Below, piece after piece: positions 15,804-23,905 of a DNA stretch of 64,000 nt (the stretch's first letter is position 1; each line of letters opens with the position of its first letter). Below the pieces are notes generated by a model that saw only the letters and a program-made list of their open reading frames with translations, did no database searches and was not told the origin of the DNA. This stretch comes from JAIVGV01 sp036389335 (GTDB taxonomy: Bacteria; Acidobacteriota; Blastocatellia; Pyrinomonadales; Pyrinomonadaceae), in contig DASVQC010000108.1 in assembly GCA_036389335.1 (NCBI GenBank), forward strand, positions 1 through 64,000, in the 5' to 3' direction. Position numbers and translations under genes: made by a program.

Positions 15804-18269
15804 ATGGAACTGATCACACCCGAACAGGTCGCCGCACACAACCTCACGCCGCAAGAGTACGAACGCATCAAGACGCTGATGGGCAGGGAGCCGACGCTCG
15901 TCGAGCTGGGCGTCTTCTCCGTGATGTGGTCGGAGCACTGCTCCTACAAGTCCTCGCGCGTCCACCTGAAACGACTCCCGACGCGCAGCGCGCGCGTCGT
16001 CGTCCCGCCCGGCGAGAACGCCGGGGTCGTGGACGTGGGCGACGGCTGGTGCGCCGCCTTCAAGGTCGAGTCGCACAACCACCCGTCCTTCATCGAGCCG
16101 TTTCAGGGCGCGGCGACGGGCGTCGGCGGGATACTCCGCGACATCTTCACGATGGGCGCGCGGCCCGTCGCCGCGATGAACTCCCTGCGCTTCGGCTCGC
16201 TCGACGACGAAAGATACGGCGCGCGCAACCGCTCGCTCGTCCACGGCGTCGTCGCCGGCATCGCGCACTACGGCAACGCCTTCGGCGTCGCGACCGTCGG
16301 CGGCGAGGTCGCCTTCGACGACGCCTACGCCCTGAACCCGCTCGTCAACGCCTTCGCGCTGGGCCTCGTCCGCCACGATCAAATCTTCTTCGGGCGCGCG
16401 AGCGGGGTCGGCAACCCCGTCCTCTACGTCGGCGCGAAGACGGGCCGGGACGGCATCCACGGCGCGACGATGGCTTCCGCCGAGTTCGACGACGAGGCGC
16501 TGGAGAAGCGACCGACCGTGCAGGTGGGCGATCCGTTCCTCGAAAAACTGTTGCTCGAAGCGTGCCTCGAAGCGATGCGGTCGGGCGCGGTCGCGGGGAT
16601 TCAGGACATGGGCGCGGCGGGGCTCACCTCCTCCTCGTGCGAGATGGCGGCGCGCGCGGGCACCGGCGTCGAACTCGATCTCACGCTCGTGCCGCAGCGC
16701 GAGACGGCGATGACGGCTTACGAGATCATGCTCTCGGAGTCGCAGGAGCGCATGCTCATCGTCGCGCACAAGGGGCAGGAGCGGCAGGTCGTCGACATCT
16801 TCAAGCACTGGGACTTGGACGCCGTCGTCATCGGTCGCGTCACAGACACCTCGCGCGTGCAGCTCGTCTACCACGAGGGCACGGTCGCCGACATCCCCGT
16901 CGCCTACCTGACCGACGAAGCCCCACTCTACGAGCGGCCCATGTCGCCGCCGCCACACCTCGACGGGCGCGAGGCCGTATCCGACGAGGGCGTCGCGGCG
17001 ACGCGCACGCGGCCCGCCAACGCCCGCGCCGCCGACGCCGATCCGACCACCGCCGACGAGCCGGGCGCGAGCGTCGGCGGCGGCACAGACGTCATCTCCC
17101 CCGCGCCGCCGACCGCTCCCGTCTTCGACGGCGGAGGGCAACCAACACAAACGGCGGACGGCGGACGGCGGACGGCGGGCGGCGGACTCCGCGATCACGG
17201 CGAGTCGCTGCGGCTCCTCCTCGCGTCGGCCAACGTCGCGTCGAAGGAGTGGGTCTACAGGCAGTACGACCACATGGTCAGGACGAACACGGCGGTGCTG
17301 CCGGGCGCGGACGCGGCGGTCGTGCGCATCAAGGAGACGCGGCGCGCGCTCGCGATGTGTCTCGACGGCAACGGTCGCTACTGCGCCGCCGACCCGCGCG
17401 AGGGCGCGAAGCTCGTCGTGGCCGAAGCGGCGCGCAACGTCGTCTGCGTCGGGGCGCGCCCGCTCGCCGTGACGAACTGCCTGAACTTCGCCTCGCCCGA
17501 AAGGCCGGAGGTGATGTGGGCCTTCTCCGAAGTGATCGACGGGATGGCCGAGGCGTGCCGCGCCTTCGACACGCCGGTCATCTCGGGCAACGTCTCTTTC
17601 TACAACGAGACGGAGGGGCGCGGCATCCTGCCGACCCCCGTGATCGGCATGGTCGGCCTGATCGAGGAGGTGGGCCGCATCGTCCAGCCGGGCTTCAAGG
17701 CGGAGGGCGATCTCGTCGCGCTGCTCGGCGAGACGCGGGACGATCTCTCCATCAGCGAGTACGCCGCCGCGGTCGGGGGGAGGACCACCGAAGAGATGAT
17801 CGCGCTCGGTCGGGTGCCCGCGCTCGACCTCGAACTCGAAAAGCGCGTGCAGGAGACTTGCCTGAGGGCGTGCGCCGAGGGGCTGCTGCGCTCGGCGCAC
17901 GACTGCTCGGACGGCGGCCTCGCCGTCGCCGTCGCCGAATCCTGCTTCTCGACCCTTAACCGCGGCGGCCTCGGCGTCGATCTCGCGCTCTGCTCCGGCG
18001 CGCTCCCCGTCGCCGCCTACCTGTTCGCCGAGTCGCCCTCGCGCATCGTAATCAGTTGCGCCCAAGAGGCGGGCGACCGCGTGTTCGACATCGCCGAAGA
18101 GTTGAACTGCCCCGTCACGCTGCTCGGCACGGTCGGCGGCGCTCGCCTGCGGGTTATGGTCAACGGCGCGGAGGAGATCGACGCCGAGGTCGGCGAACTC
18201 GAAAACGTTTGGCGCGGCTCGCTCTCTTCGACGTTGCGCGCCGAGGCGATGACCGCGCCCGCCGGCTGA
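15804..18269 (+). CDS. purL: phosphoribosylformylglycinamidine synthase subunit PurL
   Basis: Encodes 821 residues, longer than the usual 730-760 of small PurL. It begins with the SHAM-like region MWSEHCSYKSS and contains GENAGVVDVGDG and KVESHNHPSFIEPFQGAATGVGG, the ATP-grasp-free AIR-synthase-type active site. It makes FGAM from FGAR with ATP and ammonia from PurQ. The extra length is a low-complexity Ala/Pro/Gly/Thr linker, about residues 390-465, between the two tandem AIR-synthase halves; its end is encoded by tandem 7-bp ACGGCGG repeats (17150-17188). The linker is probably a surface loop that does not disturb catalysis. purL lies 1.5 kb beyond the purS-purQ block. Confidence 0.95.
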   Translation: MELITPEQVAAHNLTPQEYERIKTLMGREPTLVELGVFSVMWSEHCSYKSSRVHLKRLPTRSARVVVPPGENAGVVDVGDGWCAAFKVESHNHPSFIEPFQGAATGVGGILRDIFTMGARPVAAMNSLRFGSLDDERYGARNRSLVHGVVAGIAHYGNAFGVATVGGEVAFDDAYALNPLVNAFALGLVRHDQIFFGRASGVGNPVLYVGAKTGRDGIHGATMASAEFDDEALEKRPTVQVGDPFLEKLLLEACLEAMRSGAVAGIQDMGAAGLTSSSCEMAARAGTGVELDLTLVPQRETAMTAYEIMLSESQERMLIVAHKGQERQVVDIFKHWDLDAVVIGRVTDTSRVQLVYHEGTVADIPVAYLTDEAPLYERPMSPPPHLDGREAVSDEGVAATRTRPANARAADADPTTADEPGASVGGGTDVISPAPPTAPVFDGGGQPTQTADGGRRTAGGGLRDHGESLRLLLASANVASKEWVYRQYDHMVRTNTAVLPGADAAVVRIKETRRALAMCLDGNGRYCAADPREGAKLVVAEAARNVVCVGARPLAVTNCLNFASPERPEVMWAFSEVIDGMAEACRAFDTPVISGNVSFYNETEGRGILPTPVIGMVGLIEEVGRIVQPGFKAEGDLVALLGETRDDLSISEYAAAVGGRTTEEMIALGRVPALDLELEKRVQETCLRACAEGLLRSAHDCSDGGLAVAVAESCFSTLNRGGLGVDLALCSGALPVAAYLFAESPSRIVISCAQEAGDRVFDIAEELNCPVTLLGTVGGARLRVMVNGAEEIDAEVGELENVWRGSLSSTLRAEAMTAPAG
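17150..17188. repeat. in-frame tandem ACGGCGG heptad repeats within purL
   Basis: About five ACGGCGG-type 7-bp units in a row. Read in frame they encode Gly/Arg/Thr/Ala-rich residues (about 449-462 of PurL). No inverted arm was found nearby. The copy is in a linker, where a 7-bp-unit insertion stays in frame only if the total is a multiple of three. Confidence 0.85.
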
Positions 18270-18281
18270 GCTTGCGACGCG

Positions 18282-19490
18282 ATGGCGAAGAGACACGACC
18301 GCACCAGCGCGAAGTCGCGCGCCGAGCGCGCGGGCGGCGCGACCGCGCGAGAGCCCCGCGCGCCAGACCCCGCCGCCGCGGAAATCCCTAAGCGCATCAC
18401 GCCGCGCCGCCGACTGCTCTACCTCTCGCTCCCCTACCTCGTCGTCGCGCTGTCGCTCGTCGCCGTCGAGGTCGGCACGCGGCTGCTCCTGCCTAACGTC
18501 TCGCCGCTCGAAGCTCTCGTCGAGGCGCAGCGCACGCAGTCGAACTTCGTGGATCGCGAGAAGGTGACGATCTTCGAGGGCGATCCGCTCCTCTACTGGC
18601 GCGTCAAGCCGAACCTCAGACGGGCCGTCTGGGACTTCACGCTCGTCTCGACGAACGCCGAAGGGCTGCGGCACGAAGGCGACGTGGGCCGCAAGGAGCC
18701 GGGCACGTTCCGCGTCGTCTGCCTCGGCGATTCCGTCACCTTCGGCTACCGCGTGCCCGTCGTCTGGCCCGACAAGCCGGACGCTTACAACCCCGACTGG
18801 CTGCCCTACCCGATGCTCTTGGAGCGCGCCCTGCGCGCGGCGAACCCCGGGCGCAAGATCGAGGTCGTCGCGCTCGCCGTCCCCGGCTACACGAGCTATC
18901 AGGGTCTGGCGTGGCTGCGCCGCGACATCGACCGGCTCGAACCCGACGTGGTGACGGCGTGCTTCGGCTGGAACGACGTGGGCCTGCGCTCGCTCCCCGA
19001 CCGCGAGCTGATGCCCGACGACTGGAAGCACGTCGCCTACCGCACCGCCCTCTCGCACAGCCAGACGCTCGCGCACCTCTCGCTCTGGATGCAGCGCCGC
19101 CGCGCGTCGCAGGGGCCGCCGCCGCCGGCGACCACGCCGCGCGTGCCGCGGGAAGAGTTCGCCGCGAACATGATCGAGATCGCGCGACTCTCCGAGGCGA
19201 AGGGCGCGCGCGTCGTCATCGTCGGCACGGTCTACCGCGACGCCGTGACGAACCCCGGCGAGGCGGCGCGCGTCCGCTCGCACCGCGACGCGCTGCGCGA
19301 GGCGGCCAACTCGCGGGGCATCCCCTACCTCGAAATCCCCGAGCTGACCGAGTCGGCGAACTCGCAGCACCTCTTCGGCGAGCTGATCCACCCGAACCAC
19401 GAGGGCCACCGCCTGATGGCCGCCTCGCTCCTCAAGTTCTTCGCCGCCTACAACACGCTCAAAGGTCTCAACGTCCCGCAGAGCTTATGA
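18282..19490 (+). CDS. membrane-anchored SGNH/GDSL hydrolase
   Basis: Encodes 402 residues. A basic cytoplasmic tail of about 45 residues precedes one membrane helix (LYLSLPYLVVALSLVAVEVG), so the catalytic domain should face the periplasm. SGNH blocks: VCLGDSVTFGY (catalytic Ser), the AVPGY Gly block, FGWNDVG (Asn block), and LIHPNHEGH near the C-terminus (His, with Asp equivalent). Family members are lipases or carbohydrate esterases, often deacetylating surface polysaccharides; no polysaccharide genes are adjacent. It begins 12 nt after purL. Confidence 0.82.
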   Translation: MAKRHDRTSAKSRAERAGGATAREPRAPDPAAAEIPKRITPRRRLLYLSLPYLVVALSLVAVEVGTRLLLPNVSPLEALVEAQRTQSNFVDREKVTIFEGDPLLYWRVKPNLRRAVWDFTLVSTNAEGLRHEGDVGRKEPGTFRVVCLGDSVTFGYRVPVVWPDKPDAYNPDWLPYPMLLERALRAANPGRKIEVVALAVPGYTSYQGLAWLRRDIDRLEPDVVTACFGWNDVGLRSLPDRELMPDDWKHVAYRTALSHSQTLAHLSLWMQRRRASQGPPPPATTPRVPREEFAANMIEIARLSEAKGARVVIVGTVYRDAVTNPGEAARVRSHRDALREAANSRGIPYLEIPELTESANSQHLFGELIHPNHEGHRLMAASLLKFFAAYNTLKGLNVPQSL

Positions 19491-19499
19491 CCGGATGCG

Positions 19500-20030
19500 A
19501 TGAGCGACGCGCCCGAATTTGAACGCCGCCGCCGCGAGCTTATCGGCGAGATCGGGGCCGCCTTCGACGTCGTGTCGCGCGGAGGCGGGACGACGCTCCA
19601 CGAGGCCGTAGCGGTGGACGACCGGAAGTCGGCGGAAGAGCTGCGGGCGGCGCGCGGGCTCGATCAGGAGGCGCGCTGGCAGGACGTGACCGACGACGCC
19701 ATTTCCGCGTGCTGCTCGGCGCTGTCTTTTCTGGACGAAAGGGGTTTCCGTTACTACATCCCGGCCTTCATGCTCTACGCGCTAAGGCACTGGGCGGACG
19801 GCCCGGGCGGCCTTGTCAGTTCTTGCGCGTACCACCTGCTGCGCCTGCCCTCCGAGTCGCTGCGCCAGTCCGATCCCGCCTCCATCGCCGCGAAATTTCA
19901 GTTCACGAAAGAGCAGTGTCGCGCGGTCTCGCGGTTCCTGAGATTCGTCGTCGATTTTGACCAGAGCGCCGCCGACAGAGGCACGACGCGGGCGGTCGAG
20001 AGGTGGGAGCAATTCTGCGCCCGCTTGTAA
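19500..20030 (+). CDS. DUF6714-like protein of unknown function
   Basis: Encodes 176 residues, no signal peptide or membrane helix. The core contains ISACCSALSFLDERGFRYYIPAFMLYALRHW, a pattern I associate with the DUF6714 family, whose function is unknown. The C-terminal part is helical (FTKEQCRAVSRFLRFVVDF). The gene starts 9 nt after the SGNH hydrolase stop and is the last gene of that co-directional run. Confidence 0.6.
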   Translation: MSDAPEFERRRRELIGEIGAAFDVVSRGGGTTLHEAVAVDDRKSAEELRAARGLDQEARWQDVTDDAISACCSALSFLDERGFRYYIPAFMLYALRHWADGPGGLVSSCAYHLLRLPSESLRQSDPASIAAKFQFTKEQCRAVSRFLRFVVDFDQSAADRGTTRAVERWEQFCARL

Positions 20031-20387
20031 CGGGCGTGGCGCAAGTCTTCCGCCGAGATGCGTGACGGCGAGGCGCAAGGGTCGGGCCCGCGCGGGCTCG
20101 GCCCTTCCCGTGTGCCGTTAACGGCGGGGCGGCTTTAGCGCGTCACTTCTTCGCGAGCACTACGGGCGACTGCTCGGCGGCGCAGGTGCGCTCGAAGAAG
20201 CCGCGCACCTGCGCGCACCGCCCGGCGGGGATTGTGGCGGCGCGCCGCGTGTGTCCTCCCCCGCCCGGCGCGCCGCGGCCCCGTCACGAATGCCGTATTA
20301 TGCTATCATCGCTGGCGAAATCGTCGCTTTCGCACTTTTATCAAAGGGTGACCTTCGCCCTTTCAAACGCAGGAGGACTTAAGGCTC
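20031..20387. other. intergenic with hairpin and a possible gene remnant
   Basis: Holds a GC-rich hairpin (20077-20106) and the aldolase leader. On the minus strand, a frame ending at the stop 20143-20145 reads GRCAQVRGFFERTCAAEQSPVVLAKK at its C-terminus in two parts: GRCAQVRGFFERTC then AAEQSPVVLAKK. It looks protein-like but is cut by an upstream in-frame stop and lacks a normal start, so it may be a decayed gene. An AT-rich patch (TATTATGCTATCAT, about 20294-20307) may hold the aldolase -10 region. Confidence 0.4.
20077..20106 (+). terminator. possible terminator after the DUF6714-like gene
   Basis: AAGGGTCGGGCCCG (20077-20090) pairs with CGGGCTCGGCCCTT (20093-20106) with two G-U pairs. 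No T-run follows, so factor-independent termination is uncertain. Confidence 0.35.
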
Positions 20388-21485
20388 ATGGCTACCGAAC
20401 TCAAGCGCGAGGATGCCGCGCTGTCGCGCGTCGAAGAGTTGTTGGGCGCGGACGCGCGCGCTCTGCTCGACCACACGGCGCGGGGCATCCCGCGCGATCA
20501 GATACAGGTTCCCGGCGCGGACTTCGTCGATCGCGTCTGGTCGCAGTCGGACAGAAACCCGCGCGCGCTGCGCTCGCTCCAGACGCTCTTTGACAACGGT
20601 CGTCTCGCGGGCACGGGCTACTTGTCGATCCTGCCGGTCGATCAGGGCATCGAGCACTCGGCGGGCGCGTCGTTCGCGCCCAACCCGCAGTACTTCGATC
20701 CCGAGAACATCGTGCGGCTCGCCGTCGAGGGCGGCTGCAACGCGGTGGCCTCGACCTTCGGCGTCCTCGGCGCGGTCGCGCGCCGCTGGGCCCACAAGAT
20801 TCCGTTCATCGTCAAGATCAACCACAACGAATTGTTGACGTACCCGAACAAGTTCGATCAGGTCTTGTTCGGCACGGTCGATCAGGCTTACGACATGGGG
20901 GCGGTCGCCGTCGGCGCGACCGTCTACTTCGGATCGGACGAATCGACGCGCCAGATCACGGAGATCAGCGAGTCGTTCGCCTACGCGCACGAGTTGGGGC
21001 TGGCGACCATCCTCTGGTGCTACCTGCGCAACCCGAAGTTCAAGACCGGCGACGGCGACATGCACACCGCCGCCGACCTCACGGGTCAGGCGAACCACCT
21101 CGGCGTCACCATCCAAGCCGACATCATCAAGCAGAAGCTCCCCGAGCGTAACGGCGGCTACAACGCGCTCACCGAGGAGGGCGCGTACGGCAAGACGCAC
21201 AAGCGCATCTACGAGGAGCTGACCGGCGACAACCCCATCGACCTCGTGCGCTATCAAGTCGCCAACTGCTACATGGGGCGCTGCGGCCTGATCAACTCCG
21301 GCGGCGAGTCGAAGGGCCAGAGCGACATGGCCGAGGCCGTGCGCACTGCGGTCATCAACAAGCGCGGCGGCGGCATGGGGCTCATCTCCGGGCGCAAGGC
21401 TTTCCAGCGTCCGATGAGCGAGGGCGTAGAGCTGCTGAACGCCATTCAGGACGTTTACCTCTCGCCCGAAATCACCGTCGCGTAA
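20388..21485 (+). CDS. fbaB: class I fructose-bisphosphate aldolase (FbaB/DhnA type)
   Basis: Encodes 365 residues, matching the DhnA-type class I aldolases. Diagnostic segments are ILPVDQGIEHSAGASF, the phosphate/substrate-binding GESKGQSD region, and IQADIIKQKLP, which carries the likely Schiff-base Lys. It reversibly cleaves fructose 1,6-bisphosphate into dihydroxyacetone phosphate and glyceraldehyde 3-phosphate, in the cytoplasm without metal. AGGAGG lies about 8 nt before the ATG, one of the best ribosome-binding sites in the window and consistent with high expression. It is monocistronic, followed by a strong palindrome. Confidence 0.95.
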   Translation: MATELKREDAALSRVEELLGADARALLDHTARGIPRDQIQVPGADFVDRVWSQSDRNPRALRSLQTLFDNGRLAGTGYLSILPVDQGIEHSAGASFAPNPQYFDPENIVRLAVEGGCNAVASTFGVLGAVARRWAHKIPFIVKINHNELLTYPNKFDQVLFGTVDQAYDMGAVAVGATVYFGSDESTRQITEISESFAYAHELGLATILWCYLRNPKFKTGDGDMHTAADLTGQANHLGVTIQADIIKQKLPERNGGYNALTEEGAYGKTHKRIYEELTGDNPIDLVRYQVANCYMGRCGLINSGGESKGQSDMAEAVRTAVINKRGGGMGLISGRKAFQRPMSEGVELLNAIQDVYLSPEITVA

Positions 21486-21501
21486 CTTTCCCAGGCGGAA
21501 C

Positions 21502-21549
21502 GAAGAGGCGCGGGCGTCAGACACTGTTCTCTGACGCCCGCGCCTCTTC
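21502..21549 (+). terminator. strong hairpin after fbaB
   Basis: A 20-bp perfect stem: GAAGAGGCGCGGGCGTCAGA at 21502-21521 and its complement at 21530-21549, with an 8-nt loop. The T-tract after it is weak. It isolates fbaB from the sigma factor gene. Confidence 0.75.
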
Positions 21550-21733
21550 ATGTCGAACGCCCCCGCCGTCGAACCGCGTCGATGCCGGCCAGCCGAACGC
21601 GCGCGCGGCGGCGAGGTGGCTCTGGTGACAGAGCGCCCCGCGTTGTGCTAAAAAGTTTCGACCGCAACGAGAACGCAACACGACACTCGTCGAACACGCG
21701 CCCGCTTATGTTCGACCGGGGCACGGACAGGAT

Positions 21734-22318
21734 TTGACCGCCCGACCAGAACGAGACACCTCCGACGCCGAGCTGCTGCGCGCCGTCGCGCGCGGCGACG
21801 AGGCGGCGCTCGCCTCGCTTTATGATCGCTACGCGTCCATCCTTCTGGGTCTCGTGCTGCGTATATTGCACAGCCGCGGCGAGGCGGAGGACGTTTTGCA
21901 GGAAGTCTTCCTGCAAGTCTGGCGGCGCGCCGGGGACTTCGACGAGGGGCGCGGGCGGCCCTTCACGTGGCTCGTCACGCTCGCGCGCAGCCGCGCCATC
22001 GACCGACTGCGCGCGCTCGACTCGCGCGGGCGGGCCGCCGTCGCCTCCCGGCGCGAGGCGACCGAAGAGGTGAGCGACGCGAGCGCCGACGCCTTCCGCT
22101 CGGAGCAGGGCGAGATCGTCCGCGACGCCCTCGCGCAGCTCCCCGAAGAGCAGCGCACGACGCTTTTGCTCGCCTACCACGAAGGGCTGACGCAGACCGA
22201 GATCGCCGAGCGCCTCAAGCAGCCGCTCGGGACCGTCAAGACCCGCACGCGCGCCGGGCTCATGAAGATGCGCGAGCTTCTGCGCGGCAAGTTCGAGGGC
22301 GCGGACGCGCTTTTTTGA
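21734..22318 (+). CDS. ECF-type RNA polymerase sigma factor
   Basis: Encodes 194 residues: sigma region 2 (LLGLVLRILHSRGEAEDVLQEVFLQVWRRAG, with the helix that melts the -10 element), a short linker, and region 4 helix-turn-helix (LAYHEGLTQTEIAERLKQPLGTVKTRTRAGL). The GTVKTR recognition helix is typical of the SigK-like ECF group. The start appears to be TTG at 21734, as no ATG gives region 2 a complete N-terminus. The next gene is its anti-sigma factor, so it is probably held inactive until an envelope signal releases it, and it probably transcribes its own operon. Confidence 0.9.
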   Translation: MTARPERDTSDAELLRAVARGDEAALASLYDRYASILLGLVLRILHSRGEAEDVLQEVFLQVWRRAGDFDEGRGRPFTWLVTLARSRAIDRLRALDSRGRAAVASRREATEEVSDASADAFRSEQGEIVRDALAQLPEEQRTTLLLAYHEGLTQTEIAERLKQPLGTVKTRTRAGLMKMRELLRGKFEGADALF

Positions 22319-22409
22319 CGCGCCCCTTGAGGGACGTGATTTACCGGAAGGGACGGGCTGTCGCGAGAGACTGAAGAGACGGGGGAGACCGCGGACAGCC
22401 GCCGACGTT

Positions 22410-23303
22410 TTGAAGGGACACGACGAGTACAGGGACGCGCTGGCGCTCGCCGCGATGGACGCGGCGGACGGGGCCGAGCTGCGCGAGCTTGAAGCGCACC
22501 TCGCCTCCTGCGCCGAGTGCCGCGCCGAGCTGCGGGAGCTGCGCGGGGCGGCGTCGGCGCTCGCGCTCGCCGCCACGCCCGTCGCGCCCTCGCCGTCCGC
22601 GCGCGCGCGCCTGCTCGCCTCGCTCAAGACGACGCCGCAGGAGGCCGCGCGCGCCGAGTCAGGTGGATCGGTCGCGGCGCGCTCGTCGGAGCGCGCCGCG
22701 CGTCCGGCGTCGAACGTGGTCTCGCTCGAAGACGCGCGGCCCGCGCCGCGCCTCGCCTACGTGAGTCGGCGCGCGTTCAACTTCACGGCGGTCGCCGCTT
22801 CGCTGCTCGTCGTCTCGCTCGCCGTCGTCTCGATGGTGCTGTGGCGGCGCAACGCCGCGCTGACCTCGGTCGTGGCGAGTCTCTCGAACGCGCTCGAACG
22901 GGCGCGCGGCGATCTGGGCCAGACGCGCAACGAGTTGGCGAGCGCGCGCCGCGAGCGCGAGATGCTGATCTCTCCCGAGATGCACACCTCCCAGCTCGCG
23001 GGCACGAAGATGGCCGAGTCGGCGCGCGCCCGCCTGACCTTCGACGAGCGGACGGGCGAGGCGATGTTCACCGCCGCGAAGCTCCCGCCCGCGCCCGCCG
23101 GGAAAGCCTACCAGCTCTGGTACATCGCCGACGGGAAGCCGCTGCCCGGCTCCGCCTTCACGACCGACGCCGAGGGCCGCGCCGAAATGCGCGCCACGAT
23201 CCCGCCCGAAGGCCTGCGCGCGCAGGTCTTCGCCGTCACGCTCGAACCCGCGGGCGGACTCCCCGCGCCCTCCGGCGAGGTCTACCTCAAAGGCGCGTCC
23301 TGA
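22410..23303 (+). CDS. membrane anti-sigma factor (RskA-like, zinc-finger type)
   Basis: Encodes 297 residues from a TTG start. The N-terminal zinc-binding anti-sigma domain has the HxxxCxxC motif in HLASCAECRAEL. A single membrane helix (FTAVAASLLVVSLAVVSMVLW, about 125-145) follows, then a short coiled coil (ASLSNALERARGDLGQ) and a C-terminal RskA domain (AGKAYQLWYIADGKPLPGS). It should bind the ECF sigma factor encoded 91 nt upstream and release it after regulated proteolysis. TTG starts for both partners suggest deliberately low translation. Confidence 0.88.
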   Translation: MKGHDEYRDALALAAMDAADGAELRELEAHLASCAECRAELRELRGAASALALAATPVAPSPSARARLLASLKTTPQEAARAESGGSVAARSSERAARPASNVVSLEDARPAPRLAYVSRRAFNFTAVAASLLVVSLAVVSMVLWRRNAALTSVVASLSNALERARGDLGQTRNELASARREREMLISPEMHTSQLAGTKMAESARARLTFDERTGEAMFTAAKLPPAPAGKAYQLWYIADGKPLPGSAFTTDAEGRAEMRATIPPEGLRAQVFAVTLEPAGGLPAPSGEVYLKGAS

Positions 23304-23538
23304 CGCCCGCCGCCCTACGAATGATCTCCGCCCGCCGAGTTCTGTGAGGCGCTCCGAATCTCCGCGCCCCCTCCGCGTCCGTCCGCGCCTCCGCGGTGAG
23401 TCTTATTCTCAAACCCCCACACTCAAGATCAGACTAAATCACAACCAGACCCCACGACTCGACACGCGCGCGTTAAAATTTGCTAAACTGTCTCCCGAAC
23501 TTACGAACAATCGAGGGACGTGTGAAGGAGGGCCGCGC

Positions 23539-23742
23539 GTGGCAAGCAGCGACGACGACAAGAAAGTCACCAACAAAATCTCAGATCAGACGGGGCAGTT
23601 CGACGCCCGCTTCCTGCTCTGGCGCAAGTTCTGTTCCGACAACGGCGTGCCCGTCGACACACTCCCCAGCCAGCTCGTCGGCGCGGCCAGAGAGAACTGG
23701 GACAAGCTCAAGGCGGACGAACTGAAGAACCGCGGCAAGTGA
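23539..23742 (+). CDS. small soluble protein of unknown function (67 residues)
   Basis: I do not recognise a family. The protein is 67 residues, highly charged, with a likely helical core (RFLLWRKFCSDNGVP) and one Cys; no signal peptide or membrane helix. GTG 23539 is chosen because GAAGGAGGG lies about 7 nt upstream. An AT-rich block (TTAAAATTTGCTAAACT, about 23473-23489) may be its promoter. The stop codon is the first part of a heptad repeat element. It lies downstream of the sigma/anti-sigma pair and could belong to its regulon, but the 235-bp gap argues for its own promoter. Confidence 0.75.
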   Translation: MASSDDDKKVTNKISDQTGQFDARFLLWRKFCSDNGVPVDTLPSQLVGAARENWDKLKADELKNRGK

Positions 23743-23886
23743 CGGGTGACAGGTGACAGGAGAGTACTGAGTGATGAGTGATGAGTGATGAGTACTGAGT
23801 TGAAGGCAAATGCTTTAACTCATCACTCATCACTCATCACTCATCACTTCTTCCCTGTCACCCGTCACCTGTCACCTGTCACGGCC
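23740..23886. repeat. compound heptad palindrome (GTGACGG + GTACTGA + GATGAGT)
   Basis: Outer arms carry GTGACGG/GTGACAG units and their CTGTCAC complements; inner arms carry GATGAGT units against ATCACTC. The central loop is about 23802-23816. It overlaps the stop of the 67-residue protein and ends about 20 nt before amrS. Confidence 0.9.
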
Positions 23887-23905
23887 CTTAGAGGTTTTAA
23901 GACCC

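Noticed and set aside
15759..19409. Minus-strand frame of over 1200 codons opposite purL and the SGNH hydrolase
   Set aside because: Low-complexity Arg/Ala/Glu/Val composition; the plus strand carries PurL with full catalytic motifs.
20379..21551. Minus-strand frame opposite fbaB
   Set aside because: Shadow of the aldolase; no motif, no ribosome-binding site, and fbaB has clear active-site residues.
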